In this document: positions 1-7,109 of the stretch, piece by piece
Layout of the letters: each line of letters begins with the position of its first letter
Position numbering within the stretch: position 1 is the first letter of the stretch
Assembly: GCA_036003885.1 (NCBI GenBank)
Contig: DASYSA010000314.1
Span: 1 to 11,786, forward strand
Origin: DASYSA01 sp036003885
GTDB taxonomy: Bacteria > Acidobacteriota > Blastocatellia > UBA7656
DNA length: 11,786 nucleotides
Reading direction: 5' to 3'
Notes under the pieces: model-generated
The model's input: only the letters and a program-made list of their open reading frames with translations
Told to the model about the DNA's origin: nothing
Database searches by the model: none
Program-made: the position numbers and the translations under genes

Positions 1-42
1 CTTCGCCTCATCGTGCGAGAGGATCGGGTCGTCTTCAACTGA
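1..42 (+). CDS. C-terminal tail of an upstream gene (partial)
   Basis: Frame 1 is open from the window edge and ends with TGA at 40-42, giving the 13-residue tail LRLIVREDRVVFN. The alternation of hydrophobic and charged residues looks like a real protein C-terminus ending in a beta strand, and the next gene converges on it after a 53-base gap, which is a normal gene arrangement. Too little is visible to name a family. This could be chance, because a short open stretch at a window edge is weak evidence. Confidence 0.35.
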   Translation, partial: LRLIVREDRVVFN

Positions 43-95
43 GTCGCGGTCAGCCCTCATTTCCATGATTTCCTGTTTCCCCGGCATATTTCACA

Positions 96-920
96 TCACG
101 TGCGACTTATCGCGCGGCTGGTCCGTAGTGAGCTCACGACAAAGCGATCCAGCAGTCTAACAAACTGACCCGTGTATTCTAGCATGGGGAGAAAACCGCA
201 GTCGCTCATCGTTGCAAGCTTGCCCGCGCGCGCCAGTGAGAAGAGCCGGCGCGCCTGGGTCACTCCCTTCTTGTCCTTTTCGCCGCAGATTATCAAGAGA
301 CGGGAATCAGATCGCGAAACCAGCCGCTCGAGTCTTGCCACATTTTCGGCGCCGGCCGCCGACACTGCGGTCTCATACGCTATTCGGGGATCGAGATCCG
401 CAAACTCACTGAACAGAATGTCGCGATATGGCTGGGGTGCGCTTCGAAATCGCCAGGCCACTACATTGCGAATCAGAGGATAGGCCGCCAACTCGCGCAG
501 GGCTAACGCCGCGGGAGTGAAGACCGAGAGCTGCTTTATGTCCCTGTCCGAGATCGCCTGGCGAGGGCTGACCAGCACAAGTGAGTTCACGGTCTGGGGA
601 TGTCTCTCCGCACAAACGGCGGCCACAAGTGCTCCCATCTCGTGACCCACAAGAGTTGCATCGAAAATCCCGAGCGACTCAAGAATAGTTTTCAAGTCGT
701 CGGCGTGGTCGTCTATCTCGAATCTGGAATCGGGTGAAATGGGCTGGGAGCGACCTGTGCCTCGGGAGTCGTAGATCAGACAGCGGTATTTGCGTTTCAG
801 TAAATCGACCGCGGGCCTCCAACACTCACAGGACATCGCCCAACCACTTGCAAAGACCAGCGGCGGGCCTTCTCCGCCGAGGTCGTAATAAAGCGGACCG
901 TGTCTGGTTCTGAGTATCAT
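96..920 (-). CDS. alpha/beta-hydrolase-fold protein, catalytic residues replaced
   Basis: The 274-residue product has the layout of a single-domain alpha/beta hydrolase: an N-terminal strand pair, a LVFASGW turn at residues 21-27 where the oxyanion loop normally sits, YDSRGTGRS at 50-58 (the usual YD-RG-G-S segment), the nucleophile elbow LVGHEMGA at 90-97, a cap region around 130-200, and the GEKD acid turn at 213-216. Family members usually have G-H-S-x-G at the elbow; here residue 94 is Glu (codon GAG). The C-terminal motif, usually CGH-P, reads CGFLPM at 241-246, so the catalytic His is Phe. Asp216 remains. The fold assignment is firm, but an ordinary Ser-His-Asp esterase mechanism is not possible as read. 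It may be a non-enzymatic or divergent member. The start codon at 918-920 touches a repeat element and no Shine-Dalgarno sequence is visible. The gene is divergent from tadA. Confidence 0.85.
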   Translation of the reverse strand: MILRTRHGPLYYDLGGEGPPLVFASGWAMSCECWRPAVDLLKRKYRCLIYDSRGTGRSQPISPDSRFEIDDHADDLKTILESLGIFDATLVGHEMGALVAAVCAERHPQTVNSLVLVSPRQAISDRDIKQLSVFTPAALALRELAAYPLIRNVVAWRFRSAPQPYRDILFSEFADLDPRIAYETAVSAAGAENVARLERLVSRSDSRLLIICGEKDKKGVTQARRLFSLARAGKLATMSDCGFLPMLEYTGQFVRLLDRFVVSSLRTSRAISRT

Positions 921-1056
921 GGATTGCGGAATGCGGATTTCGGATTTGGCAAGATACGATTAGTCCGACTCCGATCGATCAACCAATCCGCAGTCCGAAA
1001 TCCTAAATCCGAAATACGAAATCCGCAATCCGCAATCCGAAATCCGCAATCCGATT
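921..1056. repeat. Heptamer-type inverted repeat between hydrolase gene and tadA
   Basis: The left arm (921-947) and right arm (1005-1031) are inverted copies matching at 24 of 27 positions. Both consist of degenerate 7-base units of the type GGATTTC/GGATTGC (complement ATCCGCA). Further ATCCGCA/ATCCGAA units continue to about 1056. The loop contains TTGGCAAGATAC, and GGCAAGATAC recurs in the loop of the element at 1906-2027. The element fills the space between two divergent genes: it starts at the base next to the hydrolase start codon and ends at the proposed -35 box of tadA. Confidence 0.85.
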
Positions 1057-1083
1057 GACTTCTTCGGTCGCCCCGCTTAACAT
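1055..1083 (+). promoter_or_regulatory. Candidate sigma70-type promoter of tadA
   Basis: TTGACT at 1055-1060 (5 of 6 to the TTGACA consensus) is followed after 17 bases by TAACAT at 1078-1083 (4 of 6 to TATAAT). Transcription would begin near 1090, leaving a short leader with a Shine-Dalgarno sequence before the tadA start at 1115. The first bases of the -35 box lie at the edge of the repeat element. The call rests on sequence match and position only. Confidence 0.5.
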
Positions 1084-1114
1084 TCGCGTTTCTTTTCGCG
1101 CAGGAGTTTCGCGC

Positions 1115-1671
<557 letters not shown>

Positions 1672-1674
1672 ATA

Positions 1675-1812
1675 CGATTTTGGATTTTGGATTGCGGACC
1701 TGGCAACGCGGATTAGTACAATGCGGATTAATAACGAGCGTCAATTTGCGAAATCACAATCCGCGGTTTGAAATCCGCCAATCCAAAATCCAAAATCTAA
1801 AATCCAAAATCG
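1675..1812. repeat. Palindromic heptamer repeat between the two tRNA-Ser genes
   Basis: The element starts with CGATTTTGG and ends with CCAAAATCG. Bases 1676-1693 pair perfectly over 18 bp with 1780-1797, and the 3' arm carries one extra ATCCAAA-type unit, ending at 1812. It begins three bases after the CCA of the first tRNA and its last base directly precedes base 1 of the second tRNA, leaving no room for a separate promoter in front of that tRNA other than inside the element. The loop holds a TACAAT hexamer near 1717, resembling a -10 box, without a convincing -35. Confidence 0.85.
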
Positions 1813-1902
<90 letters not shown>

Positions 1903-1905
1903 ATA

Positions 1906-2027
1906 CGATTTTGGATTTTAGATTTTGGATTGCGGACGTGGTAGTGCGGATTTATGGCAAGATACAAATGAAATGGCACAACCCATGGTTCACAATCCGG
2001 CAATCCAAAATCTAAAATCCAAAATCG
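1906..2027. repeat. Perfect 27-bp inverted repeat between tRNA-Ser(GGA) and SRP RNA
   Basis: Bases 1906-1932 and 2001-2027 are exact reverse complements of each other over 27 bp, around a 68-base loop. The arms are built of GATTTTG/GATTTTA heptamers. The left end has the same CCAATA-CGATTTTGGATTTT junction as the element after the first tRNA. The loop contains GGCAAGATAC, also present in the element at 921-1056. The right end stops 5 bases before the 5' strand of the SRP RNA closing helix. In RNA it would form a long, AU-rich but uninterrupted hairpin. Confidence 0.9.
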
Positions 2028-2032
2028 CCTTA

Positions 2033-2137
2033 TCAGGCTCCGGAAGTCGTGCAATCGCGCGGCTGCGAACCCCGCCAGGCCGGGAACGGAGCAACGGTAG
2101 CAGATCGCGGATGTGCCGCGGCCACTCCGGAGCCTGA
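2033..2137 (+). ncRNA. ffs: Signal recognition particle RNA (small, 4.5S type)
   Basis: The RNA component of the signal recognition particle binds Ffh and targets nascent membrane proteins. The ends form a perfect 12-bp closing helix (2033-2044 with 2126-2137, TCAGGCTCCGGA type). The apical domain carries the hallmark asymmetric-loop sequence CCAGGCCGGGAACGGAGCAA near 2073-2092 (the family consensus is close to CAGGCCCGGAAGGGAGCA). The 105-base length fits the short bacterial form without an Alu domain. The position directly before dnaX matches the conserved arrangement in many bacteria. Exact mature ends are estimated from the helix. Confidence 0.93.
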
Positions 2138-2183
2138 CCAAATCCCGCGGTGATCGCATTGCCCGGAACCTGAAGGGGCGAAA

Positions 2184-2256
2184 CCACGAATGACACGAAT
2201 TGCACAAATGACCACTAATCGTTCGTGTAGCTTCGGGTAATCCGTGTAATTCGTGG
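2184..2256. repeat. Inverted repeat of CACGAATT-type units upstream of dnaX
   Basis: The left arm starts CCACGAATGACACGAATT (2184-2201) and the right arm ends AATCCGTGTAATTCGTGG (2239-2256). They pair over 18 bases with 2 mismatches. The left side repeats with a period near 9 bases (CCACGAATG, ACACGAATT, GCACAAATG). Its sequence and period differ from the heptamer elements elsewhere in the window. It sits in the leader region between the SRP RNA and dnaX; the rest of 2138-2401 holds no gene that I can see. Confidence 0.75.
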
Positions 2257-2332
2257 CGGCGTCCCTTTTATGCCATTATCGAACTTAGTCCCTTCGCCTG
2301 CACCGGTCCTCTCGGCAGTTCATTTCGGCGTC

Positions 2333-2362
2333 TTGCAACGTCATGCGCTAACAGCATAGACT
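2333..2362 (+). promoter_or_regulatory. Possible dnaX promoter
   Basis: TTGCAA at 2333-2338 (4 of 6 to consensus) and TAGACT at 2357-2362 (4 of 6) are separated by 18 bases and lie 39 bases before the dnaX start codon. The match is weak and such pairs occur by chance. dnaX may instead be transcribed from further upstream with the RNA genes. Confidence 0.25.
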
Positions 2363-2401
2363 AACGATTCCAACTTCGTGTTGTATCGAGCGTGATCATC
2401 A

Positions 2402-4312
2402 ATGTCTGACTCCCAAGTAATAGCCCGGAAATTCAGGCCGCAAGCCTTCGATCAGGTAGTCGGCCAGGATGCAATCACCCGCACCCTGAGAAACGCCATC
2501 AAGTCCGGCCGCCTGCACCACGCCTATCTGTTTACCGGCGCCCGCGGAGTCGGCAAGACCACAACCGCACGCATACTCGCCAAGGCGCTCAACTGTGTTC
2601 AGGGAATCACCACTGAACCCTGCGGCAAATGCGATTCTTGCCTCGAAATAGCGGCGTCTTCCTCACTCGACGTACACGAGATCGACGGCGCCTCACATAC
2701 CGGTATAGACAACGTCCGCGACGTAATCATCAGCACCGTCCAGATATCTCCCGCACGCGACCGGTACAAGATCTTCATCATCGACGAAGTACACCAGATC
2801 TCCACCCATGCCTTCAACGCACTGCTAAAGACCCTCGAAGAGCCTCCGCCGCACGTGGTCTTCATCATGGCCACGACCGAACTGCACAAAGTTCCGGATA
2901 CCATCCTGTCGCGATGCCAGATATTCGAGTTCCGAACCATAAACACCAGGAGCATATTCGTACAGCTCAGGCACATTGCCACGACTCTCGGAGTCGAGAT
3001 AAGCGACCGGGCATTGCTGGCAATATCGCGATCCGGCGAAGGCTCGATGCGCGATGCGGAGTCCGCGCTCGATCAGGTCATAAGCTTCGCAGGCAATTCC
3101 GTGGCGGACGAGGATGTCTCGGCCGCGCTTGGCCTCGTCGATATCGAAACACTCGCGAACCTGATGCACGCGATCGCCGAGCAGGACGCACAACGAGTCT
3201 TCCGTCTTGTTGACGAGGTCGTATCTCGAGGCTATGACCTTCGCAACCTCTGCCGCGAGTTGATGGTGTACGTGCGCGCGCTTCTGGTGGTAAAGGCCGT
3301 CGGCTTCGATCAGGAATTGGTGCAGATGCCGGCTGAAGAAGCCGAGTCGCTTGTCAGGGTGGCCGAGTCGTTCTCCGAACAGGATTTGGTCCGCTTCTTT
3401 TCGATACTCGTAAAGACCGAGCAGGATATCAAGGTTTCGTCGCAGCCGCGGTTTCATCTGGAGATCGGGTTGATGCGGCTGGTGCATGTGAGCAGGCTAT
3501 ACCTGCTCGAAGATGCTCTGGCCCGGCTTGCCGATCTTCAGTCGAGAATGGGAGCCTCGACCGCAGTCTTCGCGTCGCAATCAGTAACACCCCGACCTGA
3601 GCCGCCCAACCCGAACCTGCGTTCGGGAGCCTCAGTCCCAGGCGCTGGCGTGCGGCCGACTCCTTCAGCAGTGCCTTCGAGACGGGCCGCGCCGCCCTCG
3701 CAGATTCCCCGAACGCCAGCCCCCGAACCGCGCGAGGGATCCGGCCCCAGGCAGACGACCGGCTCCGTTCAAAGTAGTTCACACGCGCCGGGTGATAAGT
3801 CCAGTCTGGAGAAACAAGGCGACTCGCAGCCTCCCGAGGAACCGCCACCAATTCTCGACGAGCCACCCCAGTTTGACCTGGGACCCGCGAAGGCAACCGC
3901 ACCGGCAACCTCCGCTCACCGAAATACGGGAGGCCAACCCGCGGCTGAGAAGATTCTGGCACTACTAGAAGCCCGCGGGAAGCGCATGCTCCTTTCGGCG
4001 CTCGACCACGCCGACAGCATCAGAGTCGAGGGTGACTTTCTCTGCATCTCGTATTCGCCCTCGGGCACCGTGTTCAAGAACCAGTTGGAAGGCCGAGACA
4101 ATCGCAAGAGCCTCGAGGAGGTGTCTCGCGAGGTGCTGGCGCGACCGATCGTCGTCTCGGTAAGCGTCGGCAGACAGTCGCCGGCGTCGGCGGCCGAGGC
4201 AAAGAAGCAAGAGGCGGTCGATGCGACCGAACAGGCCCAGAAGCATCCCGCAGTCCGATCTGTCATGGATGCTTTTCACGGCGAGGTGATCGAGGTGATC
4301 AAGCCTGAGTAA
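2402..4312 (+). CDS. dnaX: DNA polymerase III gamma/tau subunit
   Basis: The 636-residue product is the clamp-loader ATPase of the replicative polymerase. The N-terminus (ARKFRPQAFDQVVGQ, 8-22) is diagnostic. It has Walker A GARGVGKT (46-53), a zinc module with Cys65, Cys74, Cys77 and Cys80, Walker B IIDEVH (126-131), sensor 1 with the SRC arginine finger region (TILSRC, 167-172) and sensor 2 GSMRDAESALDQ (214-225). Domain III runs to about 380. A proline-rich linker at about 395-515 leads to a C-terminal tau region (about 515-636) ending HPAVRSVMDAF followed by a short beta-type tail. Full tau length is encoded; I found no canonical A-AAA-AAG slippery site that would yield a shorter gamma form. 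The start is set by the conserved N-terminus; the ribosome binding site is weak. A palindromic repeat follows within a base of the stop codon, then ybaB. Confidence 0.97.
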   Translation: MSDSQVIARKFRPQAFDQVVGQDAITRTLRNAIKSGRLHHAYLFTGARGVGKTTTARILAKALNCVQGITTEPCGKCDSCLEIAASSSLDVHEIDGASHTGIDNVRDVIISTVQISPARDRYKIFIIDEVHQISTHAFNALLKTLEEPPPHVVFIMATTELHKVPDTILSRCQIFEFRTINTRSIFVQLRHIATTLGVEISDRALLAISRSGEGSMRDAESALDQVISFAGNSVADEDVSAALGLVDIETLANLMHAIAEQDAQRVFRLVDEVVSRGYDLRNLCRELMVYVRALLVVKAVGFDQELVQMPAEEAESLVRVAESFSEQDLVRFFSILVKTEQDIKVSSQPRFHLEIGLMRLVHVSRLYLLEDALARLADLQSRMGASTAVFASQSVTPRPEPPNPNLRSGASVPGAGVRPTPSAVPSRRAAPPSQIPRTPAPEPREGSGPRQTTGSVQSSSHAPGDKSSLEKQGDSQPPEEPPPILDEPPQFDLGPAKATAPATSAHRNTGGQPAAEKILALLEARGKRMLLSALDHADSIRVEGDFLCISYSPSGTVFKNQLEGRDNRKSLEEVSREVLARPIVVSVSVGRQSPASAAEAKKQEAVDATEQAQKHPAVRSVMDAFHGEVIEVIKPE

Positions 4313-4370
4313 GTGCTGAGTGCTGAGTGCTCAGAACTCAGAACTCAGTACTCAGTACTCAGCACTCAGA
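4312..4370. repeat. CTCAGTA-type heptamer repeat between dnaX and ybaB
   Basis: Units AGTGCTG, then AGAACTC, AGTACTC and AGCACTC follow one another with an exact 7-base period. Bases 4316-4328 are the exact reverse complement of 4357-4369 (13 bp), so the transcript would fold into a hairpin within the operon. The repeat begins at the last base of the dnaX stop codon (and CTGAGT at 4305-4310 in the coding end already resembles it) and ends just before the ybaB Shine-Dalgarno sequence. It could serve as an attenuator, processing site or stability element; no T-run marks it as a simple terminator. Confidence 0.85.
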
Positions 4371-4375
4371 ACGCG

Positions 4376-4381
4376 AGGAGG
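4376..4381 (+). promoter_or_regulatory. Ribosome binding site of ybaB
   Basis: AGGAGG lies 10 bases before the ATG at 4392. It decides the start, since an earlier in-frame ATG at 4320 would place the N-terminus inside the repeat. An out-of-frame ATG at 4384 lies closer and is ignored. Confidence 0.7.
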
Positions 4382-4391
4382 CAATGGAGAT

Positions 4392-4712
4392 ATGAAGTTA
4401 CCAGGTGGATTCGACCTTCAGGAGATGATGCAGCAGGCCAAACAGATGCAGGAGCACCTGCAGCGCGAGATGCAACAGGTCCGCGTTGAGGCCAGCGTCG
4501 GCGGAGGCATCGTCAGCGTCTCAATGAACGGAGCCAAGGAGTTGGTTGACCTCAAGATCGACCCCGAGACCGTCAAGAATGGGGACGTGGAGATGCTTCA
4601 GGACCTGATTATCGCGGCCGTCAACGAGGCTTCGCGGAAAGCGGATGAGGCAATGAAGGGCAAGTTAGGCTCGCAACTCGGCGGGATGGGGCTCCCTGAC
4701 GATCTGCTGTAG
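4392..4712 (+). CDS. ybaB: YbaB/EbfC nucleoid-associated protein
   Basis: The 106-residue product matches the YbaB/EbfC family of small dimeric DNA-binding proteins. The N-terminal helix is rich in Met and Gln (LQEMMQQAKQMQEHLQREMQQ, about 9-29) as in the family's long dimer helices. The conserved strand pair follows (VEASVGGGIVSVSMNGAKELVDLKIDP, about 32-58), then DVEMLQDLIIAAVNEASRKADE (about 65-86), and a Gly/Leu-rich C-terminus. The start at 4392 is set by AGGAGG and by the family's usual length of about 100-115 residues. It lies between dnaX and recR, where it is found in very many bacteria, and probably shares their transcript. A 100-base spacer separates it from recR with nothing else recognisable in it. 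Confidence 0.93.
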   Translation: MKLPGGFDLQEMMQQAKQMQEHLQREMQQVRVEASVGGGIVSVSMNGAKELVDLKIDPETVKNGDVEMLQDLIIAAVNEASRKADEAMKGKLGSQLGGMGLPDDLL

Positions 4713-4812
4713 TCTGCTCTGCACATCGAAAGCTCGCCGGTCAACCAACCCAACAAGGAGAAGCCGTCTCGTCAAGCTACCCTGAAACTACAGCGCACAG
4801 ACGGCGGAGCAG

Positions 4813-5412
4813 ATGCTCGATTACGTTGAACCTGTCACCAAACTCATAGATGAGCTAAAGCGATTGCCGGGCATTGGGCAGAAGTCGGCTCAACGCCTCG
4901 CTTTTCACATCCTCCGCGCAAACCGCGACGAGACCGACCGCCTCGTCCAATCAATCAACGAAGTCAAAGAGAAGATCATTCTCTGTTCCACCTGCAATAA
5001 CATTACCGATGTCGATCCCTGCCATTACTGCTCGAGCCCAGGCCGAGACAAGCGATCGATGCTCGTGGTCGAAGAGCCATACAACCTGGTGACGATTGAA
5101 AAGACCCGCGATTATAGAGGTCTCTATCACGTGCTGCACGGCGCGCTTTCGCCGATCCGGGGCATCGGCCCAGACGATTTGAAGATCCGGGGTCTGCTCG
5201 ACAGGCTGAGGTCGGGCGACGTCGAGGAGATCATTCTGGCCACCAACCCGAACACCGAAGGTGAAGCGACTGCGAACTATCTCGCAAGGCTATTGAAGCC
5301 GCTCGTCCCGAAGATCACCCGGATTGCGATGGGAGTGCCCGTGGGTTCGGACCTCGAATACGCCGACGAAGTCACTATGCATAAGGCTCTGACGAACAGG
5401 CACGAGGTGTAG
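4813..5412 (+). CDS. recR: Recombination protein RecR
   Basis: The 199-residue product has the family's usual length. RecR works with RecF and RecO to load RecA on gapped DNA. The helix-hairpin-helix segment LPGIGQKSAQRLAFH is at 18-32. The zinc finger uses Cys58, Cys61, Cys70 and Cys73. The Toprim domain spans about 82-175, with LVVEEPYNLVTIEKT at its start, the YRGLYHVLHG and SPIRGIGPDDL segments at 101-123, and ATNPNTEGEATANYL at 143-157. The C-terminal Walker-B-like segment GVPVGSDLEYADEVT is at 174-188. GGAG at 4806-4809 lies only 3 bases from the ATG, but the start fits family alignments. It is the last gene of the plus-strand block; a repeat follows directly after its stop codon. Confidence 0.97.
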   Translation: MLDYVEPVTKLIDELKRLPGIGQKSAQRLAFHILRANRDETDRLVQSINEVKEKIILCSTCNNITDVDPCHYCSSPGRDKRSMLVVEEPYNLVTIEKTRDYRGLYHVLHGALSPIRGIGPDDLKIRGLLDRLRSGDVEEIILATNPNTEGEATANYLARLLKPLVPKITRIAMGVPVGSDLEYADEVTMHKALTNRHEV

Positions 5413-5534
5413 GGATTGGAGATTTCGGATTGCGGATTTCGGATTTCAGATTGATCGTTTTCTTGATCGTTTGGAGTCGCACCGATTAACTATCCTGCGA
5501 TGAATTCGCAATCCTCAATCCGCAATTCTCAATA
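5413..5534. repeat. Heptamer repeat in the convergent gap recR / sugar transferase
   Basis: The left side has GGATTTC, GGATTGC and GATTTCA-type units (5413-5450) and the right side has complementary ATCCGCA, ATCCTCA and ATTCTCA units (5508-5534), with a 10-bp perfect core (ATTGCGGATT against AATCCGCAAT at 5518-5527). The right edge covers the TGA stop of the minus-strand sugar transferase, and the left edge touches the recR TAG. The position between convergent genes would suit a two-way transcription end, but there is no T-run. The middle (about 5451-5505) shows nothing else. Confidence 0.8.
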
Positions 5535-7109
5535 CGTGTTGTCGCCTCGGAGCATCACCGGCAAGGTCTTGAGCATTATCTTCGCGTCCAGCCAGGGGGA
5601 CCAGTTCTCAATGTAGAAGATATCCAGCCGGACCATCTCTTCGAAGTGAAGTCGATTCCTTCCGCTCACCTGCCAGAGGCCGGTGATGCCCGGCTTAACG
5701 TGAAACCTGGTCCGGTGCCAGTCCTTGTAATGCCGGACTTCATATGGAAGCGGCGGCCTCGGCCCGACGATGCTCATCTCGCCCATCAGTACATTCACGA
5801 CCTGCGGAAGCTCATCAATCGAGTAGCGTCTCATCCAGTTACCGATACGCGTCATCCGTGGATCGTCTTTGAGCTTGCCGTAGATGGGCTCATCGGGGGT
5901 ACCCTGGTTGGCATCCTCTCCGGCAATCATCCGCTTCATCAGGATGCGATGAGCTTCATCGTCCATTCCGTCACGCATCGAACGAAACTTGATCATCAGG
6001 AACATCTTGCCATCCCGGCCGACGCGCTCCTGCCTGAGAAACACAGGCCCGCGCGACTCGAGCTTGATGAGAACGGCCAGCAGAATCCAGAACGGCCAGG
6101 TGAACAGCAGAATGATCATCGAAGTCGCGACGTCCATGCTTCGCTTGAGCGCTCGCTGCGGACCACGGAGGGGTTCCTCGTAGAGCTTGATCATCGGCAG
6201 CGTGCCGATAGTGGCAATCTCGGTCTTGCCGGGCAGGCAATCGAAGAGGCTCGGTATGACCCGATACTTGATGTGGTGGTCGCGGCCACATTCCATCAAC
6301 ACTTCGAACATCTTTCGCGGGTTGATGCCGCTGTCGGTTATCAAGACCTCCTCGATGCCGTATCGCTTCACCAGCTCCGGCAGATCGTCGAAGGTGCCCA
6401 GGATTCGCACGCCATATCCCTGAACTGAAGTGTCATCTTCGTTCACGCCCGCGGTAACCACGCCGGTCAGCTTATACCCCAGGCGTGTCTTCTCAGACAT
6501 TTCAGATACGCACACCTGCGCCATTTCACCGCAACCTACTACAATCGTGGGAATCAGATTTCGGCCGTTGAATCGGCAAAGGGCCTGTATTAATCTGACG
6601 GCGGAACGGGTCAACCAGAAGAGCGCCATTGAGACAACCCAGTCGTAGATAAAGACCAGGCGCGAGTAGGAGAAGTCGAATAGTTCGAGCTTCCCATCCC
6701 GGTACGAGAATCCCTGGCGGAAGAGGAAGGCAATCAACACCAGCACCATCAGCGAGATGGTAGAGGCCTTGAAGACTTTGATTAGGTCGTCCGAGATCGA
6801 GAACTCGCCTCGCAGCTTATACAGCCCATACTTGCGCAGCGCAATGAGCTTAACGAACGGAACGAACAGCAACAGCACGAAATAGGGCTGAAACTCCTTG
6901 GCGAGTCCGGCCGGCAAACCGCCCTGCGGAGACCACAGCACTGCCGGAGCGTGCTGCCGCGACACATACGCCAGGACGAAGGCCAGCACCGAAAAGACCG
7001 CGTCCACTGCCACCAGCGCGGCGACGGGCGCCACCGCCCACACCAAACTCCGTCGACGCGACCGGGTTTGAACCGACTGGTCGGCTATCGCAGCCGCGTG
7101 ATCAGCCAT
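5529..7109 (-). CDS. Polyprenyl-phosphate sugar-1-phosphate transferase (exopolysaccharide priming enzyme)
   Basis: The 526-residue product has the build of the WbaP-like polyisoprenyl-phosphate hexose-1-phosphate transferases, which move a sugar phosphate from a nucleotide sugar to the lipid carrier at the inner membrane. Hydrophobic segments lie near 21-50, 74-91, 115-131 and 150-168. A Rossmann-like middle domain runs from about 185 to 310 (TIVVGCGEMAQ at 188-198). The C-terminal catalytic domain begins at KRSMDVATS (322-330), with a re-entrant or membrane helix at 331-350, then GPVFLRQERVGRDGK (354-368), KFRSM (374-378), the catalytic Asp-Glu pair in IDELPQ (431-436), MSIVGPRPPLP (445-455) and KPGITGLWQVSGR (472-484). 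The sugar (glucose, galactose or another) cannot be told from the sequence. The start codon overlaps the end of the upstream toroid gene by 8 bases, which suggests coupled translation. An AGGAG lies about 14 bases upstream, further than usual. Confidence 0.93.
   Translation of the reverse strand: MADHAAAIADQSVQTRSRRRSLVWAVAPVAALVAVDAVFSVLAFVLAYVSRQHAPAVLWSPQGGLPAGLAKEFQPYFVLLLFVPFVKLIALRKYGLYKLRGEFSISDDLIKVFKASTISLMVLVLIAFLFRQGFSYRDGKLELFDFSYSRLVFIYDWVVSMALFWLTRSAVRLIQALCRFNGRNLIPTIVVGCGEMAQVCVSEMSEKTRLGYKLTGVVTAGVNEDDTSVQGYGVRILGTFDDLPELVKRYGIEEVLITDSGINPRKMFEVLMECGRDHHIKYRVIPSLFDCLPGKTEIATIGTLPMIKLYEEPLRGPQRALKRSMDVATSMIILLFTWPFWILLAVLIKLESRGPVFLRQERVGRDGKMFLMIKFRSMRDGMDDEAHRILMKRMIAGEDANQGTPDEPIYGKLKDDPRMTRIGNWMRRYSIDELPQVVNVLMGEMSIVGPRPPLPYEVRHYKDWHRTRFHVKPGITGLWQVSGRNRLHFEEMVRLDIFYIENWSPWLDAKIMLKTLPVMLRGDNTY

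Noticed and set aside
921..1056. CRISPR array
   Set aside because: The units are 7 bases long, degenerate and arranged as inverted arms, with no 20-40 base spacers.
2825..3962. Long minus-strand frames opposite dnaX
   Set aside because: Both (2825-3487 and 3429-3962) are mirror frames of conserved dnaX codons and carry no recognisable motif.
2402..4312. Programmed frameshift in dnaX producing a gamma form
   Set aside because: I looked for an A-AAA-AAG type slippery run with a following stop in the linker region and did not find one.
5646..6428. 260-codon plus-strand frame opposite the sugar transferase
   Set aside because: It lies wholly antisense to a strongly supported conserved gene and its product shows no recognisable domain; a high-GC shadow frame.
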